15,950 nucleotides of DNA from Saprospiraceae bacterium (GTDB lineage Bacteria > Bacteroidota > Bacteroidia > Chitinophagales > Saprospiraceae), in NCBI GenBank assembly GCA_013361075.1, contig JABWAJ010000061.1, forward strand, positions 1 through 15,950. The letters are read 5' to 3'. The position numbers and the translations under genes are program-made. Below the pieces are notes generated by a model that was not told where the DNA came from, searched no databases, and worked only from the letters and a program-made list of their open reading frames with translations. Positions 1-6,667 of this stretch are shown piece after piece (position 1 is the stretch's first letter; every line of letters begins with the position of its first letter).

Positions 1-2687
1 AAAGATCCCGGTTGGGAATAAGTTACAGTGGGGTTTTGAACCGTTGAAGTTGCAGGCGTCCCCCCTTCAAAAGTCCATAGCCAACCCGTGATGTTCCCAC
101 TGGATTGATCATTGAAGGTCACTGTGAAAGGGGTGCAACCTTCTTGTACCGGACTTACTGAGAATGCTGCTGAAATTGGCGCAGTAACGGTAACGCTTAT
201 TTCTTTTACGGATGATCCGCATTCATTGGTGGCAGTGAGCCGGATGGTGTAGGTTCCGGGCTGGGCATAAGCATGCAAAGGCGAAGCAGCGCTGCTGTTG
301 GGGGTTCCGTCGCCGAAATTCCAACTATAAGTCAAGGCATTGGAAGAGAGATTTGTCGTCTGAACGTTCAGGTTATTTACTGTTGTAGAAAAGTTAGCTG
401 TTGGGCCGCCAAGTGCAGTGATGTAGGCAGTTTTGGTAAGGGTAGCTGGTCCGCCGGCGTTGGTGGCTTCCAAAGATACATTGTAAATGCCAGGGGTACT
501 GTAAATAACAACCGGAGACGGGCTTGTCGAAAACTCCGGATTGCCGCCAGGAAAAGTCCAGAAAAGGCCATTGACAATTCCTGTAGTCAGATTTGTAAAA
601 TGAACCGACATGGGGGCGCAATCAGAAGTAATGTCGGCGGTGAAATTTGGCACTGGCGGGCTGGGAGCAGCGCATGAACTGCTGACACGAATGTTGTCAA
701 TAAACAGGTTGTTGCCATGACCCGTTTGGTTTTCAATCCGGATGCGTACCTGCGACTGGCCACTGAAAGCAGAAAGGTCTATCAGCAGGCAGGCTGCACC
801 AAAATCCGACCCAAAACACCAGTCATTACTGGTATCCGGAGAAAATGCAAGCTGCGAATCGGAGGCTGTGGCAAAATTACCGCCCCCGGTTTCCTGGCCC
901 TGGAAAACAACCGTTGGAAAAGTAGCGCCATTGTTGGTGGAAACCGAAACGATGAGTTTGTCGCTGCGAGAGCTGCTGAATCGGCGGTAGGCGTAATCTA
1001 TTTCAAGCATCACCGCCGATTCGTTGCTCAAATTAAGGGTAGGGGAGATCAGACCGTCTTTTTGGTTGGTGGCGGTATAAGTGAAATTGTTCACTGACAT
1101 GGCTTTTTTGCCATATTGGGCCCCCCCAACCGTAACCCATTCCCAGGTAATGCCATTGTCAGGATTTACAACCTCCCAAGGGCCTGGATTGGCTTCAAAC
1201 GTTTCATAGATCAGATATTTAGTTCCACCATCGTCCACCTGGATGTTCACATTGGCAACATCAGTACCTTCATTGTTGGAGGCGATCAGGGTAGCCGTGT
1301 AATTGCCAGGGTTGTTGTAGCGTACCGTTGTATGTTGTTCTCCGGAAACAGAAGGCGTTGCTCCGGGCATGTTCCAGGTCCAGGAAGTCGGATTGTTGGA
1401 ACTATTGTCAATAAAAGGTACAACGCTGCCTGCACACACATGAACAGCCGGTGCGGATATAGCGGCCACCGGAGGACCACCAGTAACACCACAATCGGAA
1501 AGGCAGCCACCGGCAAAGGCGACCTCGGCGACAAAACTATTGATGACACTCAGGGAAAGCGGCGACCACGAAGTAGAGGCAGAAACAGAAGGTGCCATGA
1601 TGGTAGGAGAGCCTTCAGAATCGTGGTCGGCGTTAAAATTATGTCCCAGTTCGTGTGTCTGCAATACCCGGAGGAAAGCGGCATTTCCGGAAAACAATTG
1701 CAGTACATTGTAGCGAAGGTCTGTACAAAGGCCAGCCAGCCAGGTTAATCCGATGATGTCGCCGTTAAATTCCCGGTTGGTCCACAAAGAAGCTACATCG
1801 AAGGGTACGCCAAAATTTCCGGCATTGCCCCAATCCCGGAAGCTTTCCAGCAAGATGCCGGAATTTGTCGAACTGGACCACGGATTGCCGGTTGAGGTGG
1901 TGACGATGAACTGGGTCACTACTTCGAACCGGATTTCATCAGCAAATTCGTTGTCGTAGTTGGTTTGCACGTTGTTCAATACCCCGAGCATAAAATCCTG
2001 GACGCCCGGAATGGAGCCAAATACCTGAAAAATTGAAAAATCGGATGCCAGGGCTATTTCCACCGTATAGCAATTGCCCAGCATTTTTTCTTCATGGCTA
2101 TGGATATGCTCCTTTATTTCCTCCTTCCGGTGTTCTGTTTGTGCCCAGCCGCAGCGATTTTCCGGGCGGGGCTGTATTTCGTCCGTGCGGTAAACGACAT
2201 AATAAGTTTCCGGCAAATCGGCTTTGAACCTTTTTGCAGGTTCAATAAAAAAAGTGTGTTCGCCGGTTTCCACATAGCCAAAAATGAAGTTTGGGGTAAG
2301 GGTCATGCGGACGTCATTGCGGGCGACCCCTTCTGCAAAGCCGCCAAAAGTGATGTTTTTGCCATTGGGAAGGATTTGCAATCCATTTTCGGTGAGCGCC
2401 TGAAGTCGGTACCCGTCAGAACGGATGTCGTCGGGAAAGAGCGAAATGCTCCAATCGTAAGTGTCGCCAAGTTGAAGGCGCAAATCTGCCCTGGCAGGGT
2501 TACTGGCTGTGAATGCTTGTAGTGCTGCGGCATCCAGCTCGAAAACGCGCCAGTTCAGGAATTCTCTTTCAAATTCGGGGGATGTGACCCCTGTAATCTC
2601 CCTGCCAGTAAAAACAGCTTGCTGGGCAGACAATAGGCGGATGGAAAAAAACAATAAAATTAAGGTAAATGTAGAACGAGTCGCCAT
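1..2687 (-). CDS. Secreted M12B/reprolysin-like zinc metalloprotease with PKD repeats (5' part; runs off left edge)
   Basis: The minus-strand frame is open for 895 codons from an ATG at 2687-2685 to the window edge, so the C-terminus is missing. Residues 1-21 form a signal peptide (hydrophobic stretch ending LLSAQQ). Residues ~24-200 look like a propeptide. Residues ~205-395 are the catalytic domain, with HELGHNFNADHD at 345-356 (zinc ligands H345, H349 and H355, catalytic E346) and a Met-turn IMAP around M364. A first PKD domain covers ~405-485. A MAM/jelly-roll-like module (~490-672) begins with YETFEANPGPW and ends with DNIRV. Three more PKD domains follow at ~676-757, ~760-835 and ~838 onward, the last one cut. 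Such proteins degrade extracellular protein. In Bacteroidota they usually end in a type IX secretion sorting domain, which would lie beyond the edge (inference). The usual metzincin Gly at HExxHxxG is Asn here. No neighbour shares its strand. Confidence 0.93.
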   Translation of the reverse strand, partial: MATRSTFTLILLFFSIRLLSAQQAVFTGREITGVTSPEFEREFLNWRVFELDAAALQAFTASNPARADLRLQLGDTYDWSISLFPDDIRSDGYRLQALTENGLQILPNGKNITFGGFAEGVARNDVRMTLTPNFIFGYVETGEHTFFIEPAKRFKADLPETYYVVYRTDEIQPRPENRCGWAQTEHRKEEIKEHIHSHEEKMLGNCYTVEIALASDFSIFQVFGSIPGVQDFMLGVLNNVQTNYDNEFADEIRFEVVTQFIVTTSTGNPWSSSTNSGILLESFRDWGNAGNFGVPFDVASLWTNREFNGDIIGLTWLAGLCTDLRYNVLQLFSGNAAFLRVLQTHELGHNFNADHDSEGSPTIMAPSVSASTSWSPLSLSVINSFVAEVAFAGGCLSDCGVTGGPPVAAISAPAVHVCAGSVVPFIDNSSNNPTSWTWNMPGATPSVSGEQHTTVRYNNPGNYTATLIASNNEGTDVANVNIQVDDGGTKYLIYETFEANPGPWEVVNPDNGITWEWVTVGGAQYGKKAMSVNNFTYTATNQKDGLISPTLNLSNESAVMLEIDYAYRRFSSSRSDKLIVSVSTNNGATFPTVVFQGQETGGGNFATASDSQLAFSPDTSNDWCFGSDFGAACLLIDLSAFSGQSQVRIRIENQTGHGNNLFIDNIRVSSSCAAPSPPVPNFTADITSDCAPMSVHFTNLTTGIVNGLFWTFPGGNPEFSTSPSPVVIYSTPGIYNVSLEATNAGGPATLTKTAYITALGGPTANFSTTVNNLNVQTTNLSSNALTYSWNFGDGTPNSSAASPLHAYAQPGTYTIRLTATNECGSSVKEISVTVTAPISAAFSVSPVQEGCTPFTVTFNDQSSGNITGWLWTFEGGTPATSTVQNPTVTYSQPGS

Positions 2688-2839
2688 TTTCTAAAAGGTG
2701 TTTGCCGTTTGTTCAAAACAAAATGGGTGCAGAAGGGGAGGAAACAAAGCGCGAATATAAAAAAATCATACAACGCCTTCCGCTTAAATACACGCCGGAG
2801 ACCAGCAGCTTGCATTTCTGTCAAGGAACTTACACTTTC

Positions 2840-2871
2840 TTGCCAGCATTTCGCAACAGCGTCTATCTTTG
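2840..2871 (+). promoter_or_regulatory. Bacteroidota-type promoter for the beta-barrel gene
   Basis: TTG at 2840-2842, a 21-nt spacer, then TATCTTTG at 2864-2871, which matches TAnnTTTG exactly. If that box is centred near -7, transcription starts near 2874 and leaves a leader of about 14 nt before the ATG at 2889. This supports 2889 as the start over the in-frame ATG at 2709, which lies upstream of the promoter. Confidence 0.75.
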
Positions 2872-2888
2872 TGAAAAAAGAAAGTGCT

Positions 2889-3497
2889 ATGAAAAAGATC
2901 ATTCAATTGTCTTTATTAGCGGTGGTTTTAGTGTTGGCTGCTCAGGATCAGGCATTTGCGCAGAAAAAGAAAAAAAGCGACAAGGACAATGCCGAATATT
3001 TTGACGAAAGCGGCAGCTTCATGACGAGGGTTTGGTTTGGTGGCGGCTTCACCCTGGGGTTTGCCGGCAACAACTTCGAAAGCCTTTTTCAGGTCGGTAT
3101 TTCTCCAATGGCGGGGTATAAAATTACCGATAATTTTTCCATTGGCCCCCGCCTTTCCCTCCAGTATGAAAGCTACCGGATAGACACCGGCAACGGCATC
3201 GCCAAAGCAAATCCGCTGATTTTTGGTGGTGGCGTATTTACCCGTTATAAATTCATTCCGGCGCTGTTTGCTCATGTAGAATACGAACTGGCAAGCGACG
3301 TAAGGTACATTTATGGAGGGGGAACTAACTTAGAAACGTTGCGTATTCAGCGGAATAACCTTTATCTCGGTCTTGGCTACACCAGTACAGGCAGCTTGCT
3401 GGGGTATGAAATTTCATTGTTGTACAATGTCAATGCAGATGAAAACACCCTGCAGCAGCCCTTTGACATTCGTTTTGGGTTGAATTACAATTTTTAG
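2889..3497 (+). CDS. Small outer-membrane beta-barrel protein (porin-like family)
   Basis: A 202-residue protein. MKKIIQLSLLAVVLVLA is a signal peptide, with likely cleavage after AFA at ~24. A short Lys-rich linker (KKKKSDKD) follows, then alternating hydrophobic/polar strands rich in Gly and aromatic residues: GGGFTLGFAGN, FSIGPRLSLQYES and LYLGLGYTSTGSLLGYEISLLYN. The protein ends in Phe (FGLNYNF), the usual last residue of outer-membrane barrels recognised by BAM. Its size fits an 8-stranded barrel. I chose the ATG at 2889 because it gives a proper signal peptide and sits just behind a TAnnTTTG promoter; starting at 2709 would bury the signal peptide behind 60 non-barrel residues. The gene appears to be monocistronic. 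Its stop codon overlaps the edge of a palindromic element that may also act as its terminator. The specific function is unknown. Confidence 0.85.
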   Translation: MKKIIQLSLLAVVLVLAAQDQAFAQKKKKSDKDNAEYFDESGSFMTRVWFGGGFTLGFAGNNFESLFQVGISPMAGYKITDNFSIGPRLSLQYESYRIDTGNGIAKANPLIFGGGVFTRYKFIPALFAHVEYELASDVRYIYGGGTNLETLRIQRNNLYLGLGYTSTGSLLGYEISLLYNVNADENTLQQPFDIRFGLNYNF

Positions 3498-3656
3498 AGC
3501 TTGTTCGGGAATTCCTCAATTGGCTGCGTGTGGCAAATTTTATTTTATACTGCGTTGGATTTTTTCAAGATAGCTGCCGGCTATCTCTGCAAAATCCGCC
3601 TTGTCTAAAACAAAATTTCCTCACCCTCGCTCAGTCAGGAAATCCCGAACAAGCTC
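3497..3656. repeat. 160-bp imperfect palindrome with terminal inverted repeats, MITE-like
   Basis: The ends are inverted copies of GAGCTTGTTCGGGA (left from 3497, right ending at 3656), and the match continues imperfectly for about 23 bp. The symmetry extends through the whole unit: the exact centre (~3577) is the hairpin GATAGC-TGCCG-GCTATC at 3569-3585, and the intervening sequence also pairs imperfectly (for example GGATTTTTTCAAGATAGC against its mirrored partner GGATTTTGCAGAGATAGC). TTA is present at both borders (3494-3496 and 3657-3659), consistent with a 3-bp target duplication. There is no ORF inside. The pattern fits a non-autonomous transposon (MITE) or a dispersed palindromic repeat. 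It could fold into one long hairpin and terminate transcription of the barrel gene. Confidence 0.75.
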
Positions 3657-3659
3657 TTA

Positions 3660-3792
3660 GTCCGGAAGCCGGATCGGGAAAATGATTGAATGTGTTGAAC
3701 GGGCTATTCTGGAAGCCCAGGCTTTAGGTGTTCGGATTTAGCCGGTTCAATACAGGCAACGAAAAACAACAGCACAACATCATTGCAAAATC
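3660..3792. other. Intergenic spacer upstream of the carboxylate transporter
   Basis: This 133-bp stretch has no recognisable TAnnTTTG promoter. A short in-frame open stretch at 3661-3741 encodes a helical-looking peptide ending IECVERAILEAQALGVRI. It may be chance or the tail of a lost gene. No repeat or terminator is evident apart from the preceding palindrome. Confidence 0.4.
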
Positions 3793-5223
3793 ATGAATAT
3801 TAAATACTTATTTATTCTGCTTGGCCCGCTGGCCTTTGTTTTGATGTTGTGCATTCCTGCCCCGTCCATGTTCACCCCTGAAGCGTGGCGGGTGATGGCC
3901 ATGACGGTCTGGATGCTGACGTGGTGGATAACTGAAGCGACCGCATTGTCTGTTACGGCTCTGTTGCCCCTGATTTGTTTGCCGTTGCTTGGCGTGAAAG
4001 ACTTAGATCTGGAAGCAGCTTCGGTTCCATACGGCGACCCCATCGTTTTTTTGTTCATGGGCGGTTTCATGATTGCTTTGGCAATGGAAAAATGTGGCCT
4101 GCACAAGCGGATTGCGCTCAATATTGTGCGGCTGACCGGCACCGACGCCAATGGCATTATTTTAGGATTTATGCTGGCCACTGCGTTCATCAGCATGTGG
4201 ATCAGCAACACGGCAACCACGGTGATGATGTTGCCGATTGCCCTTTCGGTCATCAACCTGCTTACTGCCGAAGAACACGGGTATGCACCTGAGCAAACCC
4301 GCAATTTTGCGGTGTGCATGATGCTCGCCATCGCCTATTCTGCCACCCTCGGCGGCATGGCCACCATCGTAGGTACCCCGCCAAATCTGGTGTTTACGGG
4401 CTACATGCAAAAAACATTCGGCTACGAAGTCAGCTTTGCGAAGTGGATGATTTTTTCGTTGCCCATTGCTTTGTTGCTGATTCTGGTTGGCTATTTTCTG
4501 ATGGTGAAACTGCTGTTTCCGAATCGCCTTGGCAAATTCCACAATGCGGCAGCCATTATCCGCCACGAAGTGGACCTGCTGGGGCCGATATCGTCGGAAG
4601 AAAAGCGGACCCTGCTGGTTTTTATCCTCACTGCGCTGGCGTGGATGTTCCGGGCTTTCCTCAGTAAATTATTGCCCGGGCTTTCCGATGCGGGCATTGC
4701 GCTCATGGCTTCGGTAGCCTTGTTTGTGATCCCGACAGGGCGCAAGGGGCTTACGGTGCTGGTTTGGAACGATACCCAAAAATTACCCTGGGGAATCCTG
4801 CTGCTGTTTGGCGGGGGGCTCAGTTTGGCCAATGCGCTGGAACTCACAGGCATCATCAATTTGGTCGGGGAGCAATTTGCCGGGGTGAGCAACTACAGTT
4901 TCTGGGTAATGCTGGCCCTGGCTGCCGTTACGGTTTTTATTTCAGAAGTGATGTCGAATGTGGCGTTGGTGACAATCCTGCTGCCGGTCATTGGCGGCAT
5001 TGCTACCGGTGCCGGCCTGGACCCTCTCGTGCTTTGCATTCCGGTGACCCTCGCGGCCAGTTGCGGCTTCATGCTGCCCATGGCGACCCCGCCCAACGCC
5101 ATTGCTTTTGCCAGCGGCCACCTGAAAATGGGGGACATGGTTAAAGCCGGCTGGTGGCTGGATGTGGTGTCGATTGTGGTGGTGGCGATTGCAGCGAAGT
5201 TGTTTTTGGGAATGGTGTTTTGA
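3793..5223 (+). CDS. DASS/SLC13-family sodium-coupled carboxylate (or sulfate) transporter
   Basis: An inner-membrane symporter of 476 residues, normal for the divalent anion:Na+ symporter family. The family signature WWITEATALSVTALLP is at 44-59. The two inverted-repeat halves each carry a substrate/sodium motif: SNTATTV at 139-145 followed by GTPPN at 194-198, and SNVA at 388-391 followed by ATPPNAIAFASG at 431-442. The second SNT has Val in place of Thr, a variation seen in the family. About 11 hydrophobic helices fill the sequence. Characterised members import succinate, fumarate, malate, citrate or sulfate. The exact substrate cannot be read from this sequence, though dicarboxylate is the likeliest guess. 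The gene stands alone, with the palindromic element upstream and about 270 bp of non-coding DNA before lpxD. I saw no clear promoter or ribosome-binding site. Confidence 0.92.
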   Translation: MNIKYLFILLGPLAFVLMLCIPAPSMFTPEAWRVMAMTVWMLTWWITEATALSVTALLPLICLPLLGVKDLDLEAASVPYGDPIVFLFMGGFMIALAMEKCGLHKRIALNIVRLTGTDANGIILGFMLATAFISMWISNTATTVMMLPIALSVINLLTAEEHGYAPEQTRNFAVCMMLAIAYSATLGGMATIVGTPPNLVFTGYMQKTFGYEVSFAKWMIFSLPIALLLILVGYFLMVKLLFPNRLGKFHNAAAIIRHEVDLLGPISSEEKRTLLVFILTALAWMFRAFLSKLLPGLSDAGIALMASVALFVIPTGRKGLTVLVWNDTQKLPWGILLLFGGGLSLANALELTGIINLVGEQFAGVSNYSFWVMLALAAVTVFISEVMSNVALVTILLPVIGGIATGAGLDPLVLCIPVTLAASCGFMLPMATPPNAIAFASGHLKMGDMVKAGWWLDVVSIVVVAIAAKLFLGMVF

Positions 5224-5482
5224 GGGGGAATTTGTTCCTTTTGAAAAACATTACCATATCTGTGACCGTTGAAGAAAGATTTATTTTAGCGGAGCGACTC
5301 AAATCAGAAACAACAGAAGATAAATTACCTCTAAAGAAGGTTACATTTACGGTATTGAAAACTCAGTTGGCTGTCCGGTTTCAAAAAAAATTCAACCGGT
5401 TGACTTCCCGCACAATCCTTTCCTCAACCTTAGCTTGGTCCTTTTCTTCAAATCTTCAAATCTTCAAATCTCCAAATTTTTC
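5224..5482. other. Intergenic region between the transporter and lpxD
   Basis: No confident gene is present. From the TTG at 5241 a frame stays open past the lpxD start. Its first ~42 codons look protein-like (ITISVTVEERFILAERLK), but the rest runs through low-complexity CTTCAAAT repeats, so it may be a decayed remnant or chance. The 3' end holds the 8-bp tandem repeat and leads into the lpxD promoter. No strong terminator hairpin follows the transporter. Confidence 0.4.
5446..5477. repeat. 8-bp tandem repeat, four units of CTTCAAAT
   Basis: Units lie at 5446-5453, 5454-5461, 5462-5469 and 5470-5477. The first three are identical and the last is CTCCAAAT. The array ends 5 bp before the -7 element of lpxD, so it occupies the place where a -33 element would be. 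No TTG stands at the usual distance. Confidence 0.85.
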
Positions 5483-5490
5483 TACCTTTG
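5483..5490 (+). promoter_or_regulatory. Promoter -7 element (TACCTTTG) for lpxD, probably giving a leaderless mRNA
   Basis: TACCTTTG matches TAnnTTTG exactly and ends only 4 nt before the ATG at 5495. With the box centred at about -7, transcription would start at 5493-5495, essentially on the start codon. There is no canonical -33 TTG; the CTTCAAAT array lies there instead. Confidence 0.6.
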
Positions 5491-5494
5491 CCCC

Positions 5495-6541
5495 ATGCAA
5501 CTGTCGGCCAGAGAATTAGCAGCACTATTAAACGGCGTGGTAGAAGGCGACCCGGAAATTCAGGTCAGCCGCCCATCCAAGATTGAAGAAGGCGGCGTAG
5601 GAACCATTACCTTCCTGGGCAATCCTAAGTATGAAGAATACGCCTACACCACGACGGCTTCCGTCATTTTAGTCCATCACGACTTTCAACCGAAAAAGCC
5701 CGTTGGGGCCACCATGATCCGGGTGGCAGATGTGTACAGCGCCATCGGGGTTTTGCTCAACAACTTCGGTGCAGCGGTTAATGCGCCCATCGGGGTGTCG
5801 CCACAGGCAGTGGTGCATGCCGGGGCGCAATTGGGAGCTAATGTTTCTGTTGGCGCGTTCAGCGTTGTCGAAGAAGGGGCCGGCATCGGGGAAAACAGCT
5901 ACATCAGTTCGCAGGTTTATATCGGGAAAAATGTAAAAATCGGGCGCAATGCGCTGCTTTATCCCGGGGTGCGCATTTTGCACGATTGTGTGATTGGCGA
6001 CAATTGCACCATCCATGCCAATGTCGTTATTGGCAGCGACGGCTTTGGCTTTGCGCCGCAGCCCGACGGTTCCTATCAAAAAATTGCCCAGGTGGGCATT
6101 GTCCTCATTGAAGACAATGTGGAAATCGGCGCCAACACCACGATAGACCGTGCCACGATGGGGGCTACCATCATCCGCAAGGGAGTGAAACTGGACAACC
6201 TGATTCAGATTGCCCATAACGTGGAAATTGGCGAAAACACGGTAATTGCTGCCCAAACAGGCATTGCAGGCAGTACCAAAATCGGCAAATCCTGTCGTAT
6301 TGGCGGGCAAGTAGGCATCAGCGGACACCTGGTGATTGCGGACGGCACCCAAATGCAGGGCCAAAGCGGGGTTACAGGCTCCATCAAAGAGCCGGGCAAA
6401 GCGATCTCCGGTTTTCCGGCTATCGGCCATACCGAATACATGCGGTCGTTTGTGGTTTTCCGAAAACTGCCTGATCTTGCTAAGCGATTGGATAAATTAG
6501 AGAAGCAAACTCCTCCCGAAGAGAGACGGGCCCCGGATTAA
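5495..6541 (+). CDS. lpxD: UDP-3-O-(3-hydroxyacyl)glucosamine N-acyltransferase
   Basis: LpxD performs the third step of lipid A synthesis: it moves a 3-hydroxyacyl chain from ACP to the 2-amino group of UDP-3-O-acylglucosamine in the cytoplasm. The 348-residue length is normal. Residues 1-~100 form the uridine-binding N-terminal domain (LSARELAALLNG and TITFLGNPKYEEY). Residues ~100-310 are a left-handed beta-helix of hexapeptide repeats (IGENSYI, IGKNVKIG, IGDNCTI). The catalytic His is in QIAHNVEIG at H241, corresponding to E. coli H239. A C-terminal helix (FRKLPDLAKRLDKLEKQ) mediates trimer packing. I chose the ATG at 5495 because it begins the conserved N-terminus and lies directly behind a promoter box; an in-frame ATG at 5435 would translate the CTTCAAAT repeat. 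lpxC-fabZ follows after 126 bp and has its own promoter. Confidence 0.97.
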   Translation: MQLSARELAALLNGVVEGDPEIQVSRPSKIEEGGVGTITFLGNPKYEEYAYTTTASVILVHHDFQPKKPVGATMIRVADVYSAIGVLLNNFGAAVNAPIGVSPQAVVHAGAQLGANVSVGAFSVVEEGAGIGENSYISSQVYIGKNVKIGRNALLYPGVRILHDCVIGDNCTIHANVVIGSDGFGFAPQPDGSYQKIAQVGIVLIEDNVEIGANTTIDRATMGATIIRKGVKLDNLIQIAHNVEIGENTVIAAQTGIAGSTKIGKSCRIGGQVGISGHLVIADGTQMQGQSGVTGSIKEPGKAISGFPAIGHTEYMRSFVVFRKLPDLAKRLDKLEKQTPPEERRAPD

Positions 6542-6623
6542 GGCAAGCCCTTCTCAACAAGGCGAAACTAAGGGATATTTGCAGGGGGTAAAATTTCTCA
6601 AATCTATTCCCGGATCAATAACA

Positions 6624-6631
6624 TATCTTTG
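6624..6631 (+). promoter_or_regulatory. Promoter -7 element (TATCTTTG) for the lpxC-fabZ operon
   Basis: TATCTTTG is an exact TAnnTTTG match in the 126-bp gap after lpxD. It predicts transcription from about 6635 and a leader of roughly 33 nt before the ATG at 6668. No TTG lies 19-21 nt upstream, so the -33 element is weak or absent. Confidence 0.6.
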
Positions 6632-6667
6632 CAGCAATTTTTTTCGAGCGACAATATTTTTTCAAAT

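Noticed and set aside
273..2522. Several plus-strand open frames of 60-210 codons in the first 2.5 kb
   Set aside because: All are antisense to the continuous 895-codon metalloprotease frame, whose signal peptide, zinc motif and PKD domains are recognisable. The plus-strand translations show no family features.
2709..2888. N-terminal extension of the beta-barrel gene to the ATG at 2709
   Set aside because: It would place 60 residues before a clear signal peptide and start upstream of the TAnnTTTG promoter.
3497..3656. CRISPR repeat or riboswitch interpretation of the palindromic element
   Set aside because: There is a single unit with no spacer array, and its symmetry is that of a transposon-like inverted repeat rather than a ligand-binding RNA.
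5669..6430. 253-codon minus-strand frame across lpxD
   Set aside because: It is antisense to the hexapeptide-repeat region; the regular repeats keep antisense frames open. No recognisable domain is present.
6629..6667. TTG start giving 13 extra residues on LpxC-FabZ
   Set aside because: The TTG is part of the promoter box itself and the conserved LpxC N-terminus begins at the ATG at 6668.
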